Source of the DNA: an uncultured Tateyamaria sp.
GTDB lineage: Bacteria; Pseudomonadota; Alphaproteobacteria; Rhodobacterales; Rhodobacteraceae
Direction of reading: 5' to 3'
Assembly (NCBI RefSeq): GCF_947488715.1
Contig: NZ_CANLAG010000001.1
Coordinates: forward strand, 248,001-312,000
Length of the DNA: 64,000 nucleotides
Shown here: positions 16,829 through 24,767 of the stretch, in pieces
Numbering within the stretch: the stretch's first letter is position 1
Layout of the letters: each line of letters opens with the position of its first letter
Position numbers and translations under genes: made by a program
The notes under the pieces: model-generated
What the model was told of the DNA's origin: nothing
Databases searched by the model: none
The model's input: only the letters and a program-made list of their open reading frames with translations

Positions 16829-18176
16829 GCCATGGTCCCTGCGGCGACGCCTGACGCTGACGTTGATCGGCGGGGCGGCGGTTTTGGCGATCTTGTTCTA
16901 TCTCGTGGTGCGCACCTATGCGCAACAGATCGCACAACAAAGCCAGGACCGTATCCTGGAGGCGTCGGTGACATCATTGCTGGACGCCGCCGTGGTGCGC
17001 GACGGTCAGATCGAACTGGACGTGCCCTATGCCGCCTTTTCCATGCTGGACACGGCGGCGGATGACCGGGTGTTCTATGCCATTCAGCAGGGCAATGAGT
17101 TTCTGAGCGGCTATGACGGGTTGGCGTTGGACGATGCGGATCCCGGCGCTGGCCCAATTTTCGCGACGCGCGCGTTTCAAGGCACTCAGGTGCGGGTGGC
17201 GCGCCTGACGCGCAACCTGCCGGCCAGTCCGCGGCCCGTTCTGTTGACGGTCAGCGTGGCACAGACGCGGGACAGTCTGGCAGGGACGTTGTGGACCATT
17301 TCGGTCAATGCAGCCGTGTTTGGTGCCGCGTTCTTTCTGTTGGCGGCGGGCATGGCGCTTTGGACGTCGGCATCGACCTTGCGTCCGCTGGGGCAAATCG
17401 CGGCCTCGGTGGCGCGTCGTGGGCCAGGTGACCTGCGGCCTGTGATCCGTCCGGTCCCGCTTGAGCTGTCACCACTGGTTGCGTCCTTCAACTCGCTGAT
17501 GACCCGGTTGAGCCATTCGCTGACCCAGTCCGAGACCTTTATCGCCGAGGCCGCCCACCGTGTACGGACGCCGCTTGCCACCGTGCGCAGCCATGCCGAA
17601 GCCACGCTGATGCGCGTCGACAAGGACGAAAACCGGCAGGCCCTGCGGTCGATGATCCGCGCCATCGACGAAAGCAGCCGCGCGGCGGGGCAGCTTTTGG
17701 ATCATGCCATGGTCACCTTTCGCAGTGACCAGTTGGAGACGCAGGACGTCGATCTGGTGACCATCTGTTCTGAGATCGTGGACCGTCTGACGCCGGTGGC
17801 TGAGATGATGGATCTGGAGTTGGGATTGCAGAGTGATGGCCCGGTGCCGGTGCGAGCGGATCCGATCCTGATCCAGAACGCGGTGCGCAATCTGGTGGAC
17901 AACGCGTTGAAGTATTCGGCGGCCGAAGGTGCGATACAAATCACGGTTACCGCACGGCCCAGCCCGACGATCACGGTCACCGATCAGGGCATCGGGTTTC
18001 CACAGACGGAAATGGCGTCGCTGTCGCAACGGTTTCAGCGCGGTGACAATGCCAAGGGGACTGTGGGGTCCGGTCTGGGCCTGACCATTGCCAAGGATGT
18101 GGCCGAGGCCCATGGCGGGCGGTTGGAATTGCGAAACATGGAGGCGGGCGGCGCATGCGCAATCTTGCATTTGTGA
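16818..18176 (+). CDS. TctE-like sensor histidine kinase
   Basis: A 452-residue membrane kinase: TM1 at about residues 12-32, a periplasmic domain to about 155, TM2 at about 160-182, a HAMP-like linker, the dimerisation helix with phospho-His247 in IAEAAHRVRTPLATVRSHAE, and an HATPase domain with VRNLVDNALKYS (N box), DQGIGFP (G1) and GSGLGLTIAKD (G2). The H box is HRVRTPL and not the commoner HELRTPL, which is usual for TctE-type kinases. The start overlaps the regulator stop, and its end overlaps the solute-binding protein gene by 22 bases. Confidence 0.92.
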   Translation: MTGRPWSLRRRLTLTLIGGAAVLAILFYLVVRTYAQQIAQQSQDRILEASVTSLLDAAVVRDGQIELDVPYAAFSMLDTAADDRVFYAIQQGNEFLSGYDGLALDDADPGAGPIFATRAFQGTQVRVARLTRNLPASPRPVLLTVSVAQTRDSLAGTLWTISVNAAVFGAAFFLLAAGMALWTSASTLRPLGQIAASVARRGPGDLRPVIRPVPLELSPLVASFNSLMTRLSHSLTQSETFIAEAAHRVRTPLATVRSHAEATLMRVDKDENRQALRSMIRAIDESSRAAGQLLDHAMVTFRSDQLETQDVDLVTICSEIVDRLTPVAEMMDLELGLQSDGPVPVRADPILIQNAVRNLVDNALKYSAAEGAIQITVTARPSPTITVTDQGIGFPQTEMASLSQRFQRGDNAKGTVGSGLGLTIAKDVAEAHGGRLELRNMEAGGACAILHL

Positions 18177-19159
18177 TCTTTGGTCTGTGGGCCGGTCTGG
18201 TACATGCTGCCGAACTGGAAGACAGGCGTCTCTTTGAGGGGGCGGCGGGGCAGGTCACGCTGCGCGTTCTGTCCAGCACGGACACTGATATTTTTGCGCC
18301 TATTCTGGATGGGTTTCTGGAGCGCAATCCGACGATCGACATCGACTATGCCGTGGCCGGATCAGCCGATATCGTCACCTTGATTTCCGACTGTCCCGAT
18401 TGCTTCGATGTTGTGATCTCCAGCGCGATGGACCTGCAACTGAAGCTCGCGAATGACGGGTTGGCGCGGCGGTTGCCGGGGTTGAATGGCGCGCCGGGCA
18501 GCCAGTGGCGTCAGAGCCTCTTTGGCTTTACGCTGGAGCCTGCAACCGTGGTATTGAACCGTGAGGCCTTTGCCGGGCGGGATGTGCCCGAAACACGGCA
18601 GGAACTGATCGAGGCGCTGCGCGCGGACCCGGAGCATTTTCGCGGCAAGCTGGGGACCTACGATGTGCGCCTGTCGGGCCTTGGATACCTGTTTGCCACC
18701 CAGGATGCCCGCACGTCCGAGACCTATTGGCGCCTGATGGAAGTGTTCGGGAACCTTGATGCACAGCTATATTGCTGTTCGGGCGACATGATCGACGATC
18801 TGGCGCGGGGCGATCTGTTTGTGGCCTACAACGTGCTGGGCAGCTATGCGTCGAGCCGTCCGGAGACGCGGGACAAGGTGGCGATCATCACCCCGCGTGA
18901 TTTTGCCACGACGATGATGCGCACGGTGCTGGTGTTGGACAGCACCACCCGCGAGGCGGCGGCGACCGCGCTGGTGGGGCATCTGATCTCGGGGGCGTGG
19001 ACCGCGCAGGATCGGCCCGGTTATCCTCTGCCTTCGATTGGGGCCGCTGACCCCTCTTTGTTGAATGTCGTGTCACTTGAACCGGGGTTGCTGGTCTATC
19101 TCGACCGCCTCAAGCGGCAGTTGTTCCTGGGGGCGTGGTCGTCGGCATTGGTGCGTTAA
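18155..19159 (+). CDS. extracellular solute-binding protein linked to the two-component system
   Basis: A 334-residue secreted protein with a short signal peptide ending at VHAAELED and a family 1 type binding fold (VTLRVLSSTDTDIFAPILDG near the start). It carries an unusual Cys pair (YCCSGD) and another Cys pair in SDCPDCFDVV. No ABC permease or ATPase gene is nearby; instead it overlaps the end of the TctE-like kinase by 22 bases. I therefore infer that it may serve as a periplasmic ligand-sensing partner of that kinase. It could still be an orphan transport binder. Confidence 0.82.
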   Translation: MRNLAFVIFGLWAGLVHAAELEDRRLFEGAAGQVTLRVLSSTDTDIFAPILDGFLERNPTIDIDYAVAGSADIVTLISDCPDCFDVVISSAMDLQLKLANDGLARRLPGLNGAPGSQWRQSLFGFTLEPATVVLNREAFAGRDVPETRQELIEALRADPEHFRGKLGTYDVRLSGLGYLFATQDARTSETYWRLMEVFGNLDAQLYCCSGDMIDDLARGDLFVAYNVLGSYASSRPETRDKVAIITPRDFATTMMRTVLVLDSTTREAAATALVGHLISGAWTAQDRPGYPLPSIGAADPSLLNVVSLEPGLLVYLDRLKRQLFLGAWSSALVR

Positions 19160-19167
19160 CAGCCTTG

Positions 19168-19202
19168 TTGGTTACAAAACCAACCATTACGCATGTAACC
19201 AA
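19168..19202. promoter_or_regulatory. operator-like inverted repeats upstream of maiA
   Basis: TTGGTTAC (19168-19175) and GTAACCAA (19195-19202) are perfect inverted arms 19 bases apart, and TTGGTT-ACAA-AACCAA (19168-19183) forms a nested second pair. The cluster lies 19 bases before the maiA-like start and just after the preceding stop codon, as expected for the control site of the following operon. The regulator is not encoded nearby. Confidence 0.55.
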
Positions 19203-19220
19203 ACAGGACCCGTTGTTTAC

Positions 19221-19871
19221 ATGACCACTGCTGCCCCACTGACCCTCTATAGCTATTGGCGTTCCACGACGTCCTACCGTGTGCGTGCCGCGCTGAACCT
19301 CAAGGGCGTTGCCTATGACATCGTGCCGGTGGATCTGGTGGCGGGGGCGCAGCGGGCGGACAGCTATGCCGCACTGAACCCCGGACAGGGGGTGCCGACG
19401 CTGGTTCTGGCCGACGGGACGGTACTGACGCAGTCGCTCGCCATTCTGGACTATATCGAGGCGACGTGGTCGGACCCTGCGCTTTTGCCTGCGGACCCGG
19501 TTGCGCGGGCGCAGGTGCTGGCAGCGGCGCATACCATGGCGCTGGACGTGCATCCGGTGAACAACCTGCGCGTCGTGACCCATCTGCGTGACGTCTATGA
19601 TGCGGGCACCGATGGCGCGATGGAGTGGATGCGCCACTGGATGTCCCAAGGGTTTGCCGCGCTCGAGGTGTTGGTGCGCGACGACACGCCTTTTGCCTTT
19701 GGCGCCGCGCCTGATCTGGCGGACCTGTGTATCGTGGCGCAAGTCTATAATGCGCGGCGCTGGGGCGTGGACCTCGACCCCTTCCCGAATGTCGCGCGGA
19801 TCGAAGCCGCCTGCCTTGCGCACCCGGCCATTGCCGCCGCACATCCTGACCAACAACCCGACGCATCCTGA
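19221..19871 (+). CDS. maiA: maleylacetoacetate isomerase-like glutathione S-transferase
   Basis: A 216-residue zeta-class GST. The N-terminal LYSYWRSTTSYRVRAALNLK has the SSxxxRVR-type glutathione-binding motif of maleylacetoacetate isomerases, followed by NPGQGVPTLVLADG and LTQSLAILDYIE. It would use glutathione to isomerise maleylacetoacetate or maleylpyruvate, intermediates of the homogentisate or gentisate routes. ATG at 19221 is chosen because the open frame before it overlaps the upstream gene. It starts an operon with a metallo-hydrolase, a FAD monooxygenase and DUF2783, but no ring dioxygenase or FAH gene is adjacent. Confidence 0.85.
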   Translation: MTTAAPLTLYSYWRSTTSYRVRAALNLKGVAYDIVPVDLVAGAQRADSYAALNPGQGVPTLVLADGTVLTQSLAILDYIEATWSDPALLPADPVARAQVLAAAHTMALDVHPVNNLRVVTHLRDVYDAGTDGAMEWMRHWMSQGFAALEVLVRDDTPFAFGAAPDLADLCIVAQVYNARRWGVDLDPFPNVARIEAACLAHPAIAAAHPDQQPDAS

Positions 19872-19883
19872 AAGGACCCGACC

Positions 19884-20834
19884 ATGGCCAAGGCCTTTGC
19901 CTCCCAAGGGGACATGACCGAAAAGACCATCACCTTTGACGAGATCGGCGAGGGGTTGTGGGCCTTTACCGCCGAGGGCGACCCCAATTCGGGCGTGATC
20001 ATCGGCGATGAGAGCGTGATGATTGTCGAGGCGCAGGCGACCCCGCGTCTGGCCGAAAAGGTGATCGAAAAGGTGCGGACGGTGACGGACAAGCCGATCT
20101 CTCATCTGGTGCTGACCCACTATCACGCCGTCCGCGTGCTGGGCGCGTCGGCTTACGGCGCCGATCAGATCATCATGTCCGACATGGCACGCGGCATGGT
20201 GGCCGAGCGCGGGCAAGAGGATTGGGACAGCGAGTTCCAACGCTTTCCCCGTCTGTTCGAAGGGCACGAGAGCATTCCGGGGCTGACCTGGCCGACCACG
20301 ACCTTTTCCGATGCGATGACCGTTTATCTCGGATCGCGGCGCGTGGACATCAAGCACGTGGGCCGCGCCCATACCGCGGGGGATGCGGTGATCCACGTGC
20401 CGGATCAGAATGTGATGTTTACCGGCGACATCGTCGAATACCATTCGGCCTGTTACTGTGGTGACGGGTATTTCGGCGACTGGGGCGGGACGCTGGACGC
20501 GATCAAGGCCTACGGTGTGGACGCCATCGCGCCGGGGCGCGGCGATGCGCTGGTGGGGTCCGAGATGGTGAACAAGGCCATCGAAAGCACCCGCGATTTC
20601 GTGGACAGCACCTACCGCCCCGCCGCACGGGTCGCGGCGCGTGGGGGCACGTTGAAAGAGGCGTGGGATGCAGTGCGCGCCGAATGCGATCCGAAGTTCA
20701 GCGACTACGCGATCTATGAGCACTGCCTGCCCTTCAACGTCGCCCGCGCTTATGACGAGGCCCGCGGCATCGCGCATCCCCGCATCTGGACGGACAAGCG
20801 GGACATCGAGATGTGGGAGGCGTTGCAGGGGTGA
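19884..20834 (+). CDS. MBL-fold metallo-hydrolase with degenerate metal motif
   Basis: A 316-residue metallo-beta-lactamase-fold protein. The usual HxHxDH is HYHAVR here (His79, His81, then Val83 and Arg84 in place of the Asp and His), while later ligands AHTAGD and FTGDIVEYH are kept. So one metal site is likely to be lost or altered. The C-terminal part (KRDIEMWEAL) is not usual for lactamases. It lies in an aromatic-type operon between maiA and a FAD monooxygenase, so it may hydrolyse a pathway ester or lactone; this is inference. The stop overlaps the next start (ATGA). Confidence 0.85.
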   Translation: MAKAFASQGDMTEKTITFDEIGEGLWAFTAEGDPNSGVIIGDESVMIVEAQATPRLAEKVIEKVRTVTDKPISHLVLTHYHAVRVLGASAYGADQIIMSDMARGMVAERGQEDWDSEFQRFPRLFEGHESIPGLTWPTTTFSDAMTVYLGSRRVDIKHVGRAHTAGDAVIHVPDQNVMFTGDIVEYHSACYCGDGYFGDWGGTLDAIKAYGVDAIAPGRGDALVGSEMVNKAIESTRDFVDSTYRPAARVAARGGTLKEAWDAVRAECDPKFSDYAIYEHCLPFNVARAYDEARGIAHPRIWTDKRDIEMWEALQG

Positions 20835-21115
20835 TGCCTGTCTTGAGCAATCCTCGTAACTTGATGTTGGAGGCAATGGCTTGGGTATGTGGCCTCAAAT
20901 GGCGCAATGCCCAAAGGGCCTATGACGACGCAGTCCGTGATCACCAGTCGAAATTCCCGTCTATGGGTCAGACGCAAAGATCCGCGCAAGTTAAGCTGGA
21001 TCCGAAGCTCGCCTCACTGAGACGCAATGCTCGGAAAACGCTGTTGGTGTCGATTGCTATCGATATTTTTGTTCTGGGCGGCATTTTCTTGATGTTTGAA
21101 TTGGGGAGACGCTGA
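20834..21115 (+). CDS. small hypothetical protein with C-terminal membrane segment
   Basis: A 93-residue protein I do not recognise. It starts in an ATGA overlap with the preceding stop and ends 2 bases before the FAD monooxygenase start. The first two thirds are polar and basic (KWRNAQRAYDDAVRDHQSKF), the last third is one membrane helix (TLLVSIAIDIFVLGGIFLMF) with a short positive tail. Codon use is visibly less GC-rich at third positions than in the genes on either side, which hints at separate origin or a recent insertion in the operon. A helper or anchor for the monooxygenase is only a guess. Confidence 0.65.
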   Translation: MPVLSNPRNLMLEAMAWVCGLKWRNAQRAYDDAVRDHQSKFPSMGQTQRSAQVKLDPKLASLRRNARKTLLVSIAIDIFVLGGIFLMFELGRR

Positions 21116-21117
21116 AT

Positions 21118-22737
21118 ATGGTGGATGTGCGCTATGACATAGCTTTCCAACTCTACCCCTACGCCCCTGTCGAAGCGCAGACGATGCCTGCGCAACGCCA
21201 CCCTGTTGTGATCGTCGGTGGCGGCCCCATCGGGATGGCCTTGGCGCTGGACCTTGGGCGCAAGGGGACGCCTGTGCTCGTGCTCGATGACCATGACGGT
21301 GTGGGGCAGGGCAGTCGGGCGATTTGTTTTGCCAAGCGGACGCTTGAGATCGCCAACCGCCTCGGTGCCGGGCAGCGCATGATTGACAAGGGCGTGGTGT
21401 GGAACGTGGGCAAAGTGTTCCATGGCGATGACCGCGTGTTTCAGTTCGACCTGCAACCCGAGGATGGGCATCGCTGTCCGGCCTTTATCAACCTGCAACA
21501 GCCCTATTTCGAGAAATTCCTGGTGGACGAGATCCGCGCAGCACAAGAACAGGGCGCGCCGATTGAGATACGGGGGCGAAACGCGCTGACCGGGATGGAC
21601 CAGCGCGGCGACCACGTGCTGCTGGACGTGGACACGCCCGACGGCCCCTACCAGATCGAGGCGGAGTGGCTGATCGCCTGCGACGGCGCGCGCAGTCCGA
21701 TCCGGGACATGATGGGCCTCAGTTTTGATGGTCGTGTGTTCGAGGACAATTTCCTGATTGCCGACGTGCACATGACAGCGGATTTCCCGACCGAGCGGTG
21801 GTTCTGGTTCGAGCCGCCTTTCAAGGATGCGGGCCAGTCGGCGCTGCTGCACAAGCAACCCGATGACATCTGGCGCATCGATTTCCAACTGGGTTGGGAC
21901 ATCGACCGGGAAAAGGAACTGCACCCCGACAACATCCGCGCGCGGGTCGATGCGATGCTGGGTGAGGGGGCGGAATACACGTTGGAGTGGACCTCGATCT
22001 ACACCTTCCAATGCCGTCGGATGCAGGAGTTTCGCCACGACCGGGTGATCTTTGCCGGGGATTCGGCGCATCAGGTGTCACCCTTTGGCGCGCGCGGGGC
22101 CAATAGTGGGGTGCAGGACGCGGACAATCTGGCGTGGAAGCTGGACTATGTGCTGCGCGGGCTGGCGCCCGAGACGCTGCTCGACAGCTATTCCGAGGAA
22201 CGCGCGGTGGCGGCGGATGAGAACATCCTCAACTCCACCCGCGCCACGGATTTCCTGACCCCAAAGAGCGAGATCAGCAAGGTTTTCCGCAATGCGGTGC
22301 TGGAACTGGCGCGGGACCACGCCTTTGCCCGGCCTTTGGTCAATTCGGGGCGGTTGTCGGTGCCGTGTGTCTATGACGGGCTGTCGCTCAATGGGCCGGA
22401 CATGCTGGATGGGCCGGCGCGGACGCGGGTGGGTGCACCTGCGGTGGATGCCAAGCTGGGCGATGCGTACTTGCTAGACCGATTGTCTGATGGGTTTACG
22501 TTGCTGTGCATTGATACGGCCGCGCCCGATCTGGATAACGTGGAAGGTGTGCCGATTGCGCACCTCGAACTGACGGGCAAGGGCAGCCCGTATCTGACAG
22601 AACGGTATTTGGGGGATGCGGACAGTGCCGTTTACCTGATCCGGCCGGATCAGCATATCGTGGCGCGCTGGGCCACCGCGACTGCGGACGATGTGACAGC
22701 GGCAATGCGCACGGCGCTGGGAAAGGGGACGGCATGA
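21118..22737 (+). CDS. FAD-dependent aromatic monooxygenase (PheA/TfdB/MhpA family)
   Basis: A 539-residue flavoprotein hydroxylase. It has the FAD-binding VVIVGGGPIGMALALDLG, the ACDGARSPIRDMMGL segment (DG motif) and the second FAD motif FAGDSAHQVSPFGARGANSG, followed by the C-terminal thioredoxin-like domain usual in phenol hydroxylase-type enzymes. It would hydroxylate a phenolic acid with NAD(P)H and O2. The closest known types include 3-(3-hydroxyphenyl)propionate hydroxylase and 3-hydroxybenzoate hydroxylases; the substrate here is not determined. GGGAGA lies before the ATG, and the DUF2783 gene overlaps its end by 4 bases. Confidence 0.9.
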   Translation: MVDVRYDIAFQLYPYAPVEAQTMPAQRHPVVIVGGGPIGMALALDLGRKGTPVLVLDDHDGVGQGSRAICFAKRTLEIANRLGAGQRMIDKGVVWNVGKVFHGDDRVFQFDLQPEDGHRCPAFINLQQPYFEKFLVDEIRAAQEQGAPIEIRGRNALTGMDQRGDHVLLDVDTPDGPYQIEAEWLIACDGARSPIRDMMGLSFDGRVFEDNFLIADVHMTADFPTERWFWFEPPFKDAGQSALLHKQPDDIWRIDFQLGWDIDREKELHPDNIRARVDAMLGEGAEYTLEWTSIYTFQCRRMQEFRHDRVIFAGDSAHQVSPFGARGANSGVQDADNLAWKLDYVLRGLAPETLLDSYSEERAVAADENILNSTRATDFLTPKSEISKVFRNAVLELARDHAFARPLVNSGRLSVPCVYDGLSLNGPDMLDGPARTRVGAPAVDAKLGDAYLLDRLSDGFTLLCIDTAAPDLDNVEGVPIAHLELTGKGSPYLTERYLGDADSAVYLIRPDQHIVARWATATADDVTAAMRTALGKGTA

Positions 22738-22937
22738 CACTCAACCTTGATCCGAACATCCCGGACCCGGACGGGTTTTACGACGAACTGCTGGCTGCGC
22801 ATCAGGGGCTGAGCAAAGAGGGCAGCGACGCGCTGAACGCGCGGCTGATCCTCGTGCTGGCCAATCATGTGGGGGATCGAGATGTATTGCGCGCGGCGCT
22901 GGCCGCGGCGCAGCGTCAGGTGGTTTCGACGCAGTGA
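22734..22937 (+). CDS. DUF2783 domain protein
   Basis: A 67-residue all-helical acidic protein matching my memory of DUF2783, a family found next to FAD monooxygenases of this type. Characteristic stretches are DGFYDELLAAHQGLS and SDALNARLILVLANHVGD. It starts in an ATGA overlap with the monooxygenase stop, so it is translationally coupled and may assist that enzyme, though its role is unknown. Its last 22 bases overlap the convergent gene at 22916. Confidence 0.8.
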   Translation: MTLNLDPNIPDPDGFYDELLAAHQGLSKEGSDALNARLILVLANHVGDRDVLRAALAAAQRQVVSTQ

Positions 22938-23287
22938 CGGCGGAACGCGCGCTTGAGCATGTCCAGTTCGGCGCGCAGCAACTCGACTTCGGCGCGGATA
23001 TCGTCGCCAAGCGCCTCACCGGCGATCAAGGTAAATTCACCCAGCTTTTCGCCATCGGTGGAGTCCGTGACGACAAACACCTGCACACCATCGGCAATCG
23101 CCTCTGCCGGGATCGGCACCTGGACCAGCCAATTGCCGTCCTCGCCCCCCTCAGAGACCTGAACATCCGGCACGTCCTTGTCGAGATGCGTCACCTTGAT
23201 CTGTGGCACGCCGCTGCCTGACTGGGCAATCAGGCCTTGCCAAATGCCGTGGCGCATCTTGGTCGGGGTCAGTGTCAGGGTGGTCAT
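22916..23287 (-). CDS. conserved hypothetical protein
   Basis: A 123-residue protein that I cannot assign. It starts MTTLTLTPTKMRHGIWQGLI at 23287; an upstream extension to 23341 has poor character. The body is a beta-rich segment (IKVTHLDKDVPDVQVSEG, VQVFVVTDSTDGEKLGEFTL) followed by a C-terminal charged helix (IRAEVELLRAELDMLKRAF) that could form a coiled coil. The look is of a soluble structural or carbohydrate-binding-like beta sandwich with an oligomerising tail. It follows the DUF6478-like gene by 13 bases in the same direction, suggesting co-expression. Confidence 0.65.
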   Translation of the reverse strand: MTTLTLTPTKMRHGIWQGLIAQSGSGVPQIKVTHLDKDVPDVQVSEGGEDGNWLVQVPIPAEAIADGVQVFVVTDSTDGEKLGEFTLIAGEALGDDIRAEVELLRAELDMLKRAFRRHCVETT

Positions 23288-23300
23288 GGGCGGTCCTGTG

Positions 23301-24074
23301 TCACAATGCGGCGCGGGGGCGGCGAGAGAAGGTGAGGTCACGCAGCGTGACCTGGTTCATTTCCGGCCCTTCAAAGATCAGGTCGATCCATGCCCGTTCC
23401 ACGCGCTTTTCGTTCAGCTTGGAATAGGCCAGGTCGAACTCGACGGTGACGTTTTCCTGATTGAGAGGCAGTTCGCGCACAATCTGTTCGGTGTTGGGGC
23501 CGTGCCGGATGTTGAGCCGGCCAAAGATTTCGAGCGGTTTTTCCATCTCGACGATGGCGTTCATACCCACAAGGTGGGTTTTGCGCAGGCCCTGCACGGA
23601 CTCGGGGGGCAGGTCGATGACCAGCGACAGGAACGAGCCGTCAAACTGGAAAACGTCCATGCGCAGGCCGTAGGGCGCCAGGTCTTCTTCGCGCAGGTTG
23701 CGGATCTGGCGCAGGGTCAATTCGCTCAGTGCACAGTCGTGGAACAGCGTCGCCTCGCGGCCCAGCATCGATTTCGTCTGGACCGAGGATGCACCGGGTG
23801 TGGGCAACGGGCCGCGCCACAGCTCTGGCCGCCAGGACCAGTCGGCGTTGTGGGGGCGTGGAAAGCTGGTGGCACCGATGGCGGGCAGGGCCAGCCGTTC
23901 GTCGGCCTTGTGGATCAGACGGTCGAGGTGGCTGCGCATGAGGCGCGCGGCACTGCGCAGGCCGCGCAGTTCATCCAGCCGTGTTTCGCCCGCATTGCGG
24001 GCGGCACGGGCCCAGCGGCGCATCGCGCGTCGATGCGCCAGTTTGTCGATGAGCCTGATGCTTTTGCCTGCCAT
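23301..24074 (-). CDS. DUF6478-like conserved hypothetical protein
   Basis: A 257-residue soluble protein resembling the DUF6478 group of Rhodobacteraceae (from memory). The N-terminal third is very basic and helical (LAHRRAMRRWARAARNAGE). The C-terminal part is beta-rich, with VFQFDGSFLSLVIDLPPESV, RLNIRHGPNTEQIVRELPL and VTVEFDLAYSKLNEKRVERAW. No signal peptide or membrane helix is seen and no catalytic motif is evident. It is co-directional with the gene at 22916 and probably in one transcript with it. Function unknown. Confidence 0.7.
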   Translation of the reverse strand: MAGKSIRLIDKLAHRRAMRRWARAARNAGETRLDELRGLRSAARLMRSHLDRLIHKADERLALPAIGATSFPRPHNADWSWRPELWRGPLPTPGASSVQTKSMLGREATLFHDCALSELTLRQIRNLREEDLAPYGLRMDVFQFDGSFLSLVIDLPPESVQGLRKTHLVGMNAIVEMEKPLEIFGRLNIRHGPNTEQIVRELPLNQENVTVEFDLAYSKLNEKRVERAWIDLIFEGPEMNQVTLRDLTFSRRPRAAL

Positions 24075-24125
24075 ATGCCCCTGCGTCGTCCTGCGCCACC
24101 TGACGTGGTGGACACTTTATCTATG

Positions 24126-24767
24126 TCAAAGGTTTCTCTGAAATAAACCGGCGAGACCTGATTTGCTCGATTGTTTTGCCGGTGTCGTTGCAGATTTGTC
24201 CTGTGTCGCGGCTGTTTGGCTTTGGGTGCGGGTCATAGTCTGGATCAACAGGGCGGGTGCATCATCGCCCAGTTCGGGGCCATCCGCAGCCTCGTAAATG
24301 GCAAACCCGACCGCCTGTGTCCCGATGGTGCCAACCGCGCGCCAGAACACGTCTCGTACACCCGGCCCCGGTGGGGTGCCGCGCACCTGCGCCAGGGTCA
24401 GCGTGTCGGTGGTTGTGCTGTTCAACACGGTTTCACCATTCGCACCAAGTGTCGCCGGCGACACGTCTTGGCCGTCCAGTGCCGCCACGGTGGTTGCCGT
24501 GATGATCGCAAGCGGCTGGCCCAGCCCGGTTTCCCCGCCCAGCGTGTCGCACCGTGCGATCAGGGCAAAGCTGGCGCGCAGGCTGCGCTGGTCGATGCAG
24601 TAACCATCTGGCGGCACCAAGGTCACCGCGCCACGGCCCAGTTCAGCCGTCAGCAGCGGCGCGGGTGTGGCCGCGCCGCCCAGGTCAATCTGTCCGATAT
24701 CGTCGCAACCTGCGAGAACCGCCAGAGCGGTCCCCGCAACGAGACCCTTACAGGTCCATGTATTCAT
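24126..24767 (-). CDS. hypothetical lipoprotein
   Basis: A 213-residue protein with a lipoprotein signal: [14 protein letters not shown] has the lipobox LAGC with the lipidated Cys at about residue 21, followed by Asp-Asp, which in E. coli would favour inner-membrane retention. The body contains two more Cys ([16 protein letters not shown]) spaced for a possible disulfide, and the tail is Gln/Ser/Lys-rich. I do not recognise a domain. The start lies 20 bases inside the end of ilvD, so it is probably co-transcribed with that housekeeping gene. Confidence 0.75.
   Translation of the reverse strand: MNTWTCKGLVAGTALAVLAGCDDIGQIDLGGAATPAPLLTAELGRGAVTLVPPDGYCIDQRSLRASFALIARCDTLGGETGLGQPLAIITATTVAALDGQDVSPATLGANGETVLNSTTTDTLTLAQVRGTPPGPGVRDVFWRAVGTIGTQAVGFAIYEAADGPELGDDAPALLIQTMTRTQSQTAATQDKSATTPAKQSSKSGLAGLFQRNL

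Noticed and set aside
19110-20876. 588-codon open frame on the minus strand
   Set aside because: Antisense to maiA and the MBL-fold gene, which carry clear motifs; composition is rich in Arg, His and Gly as expected for a shadow frame.
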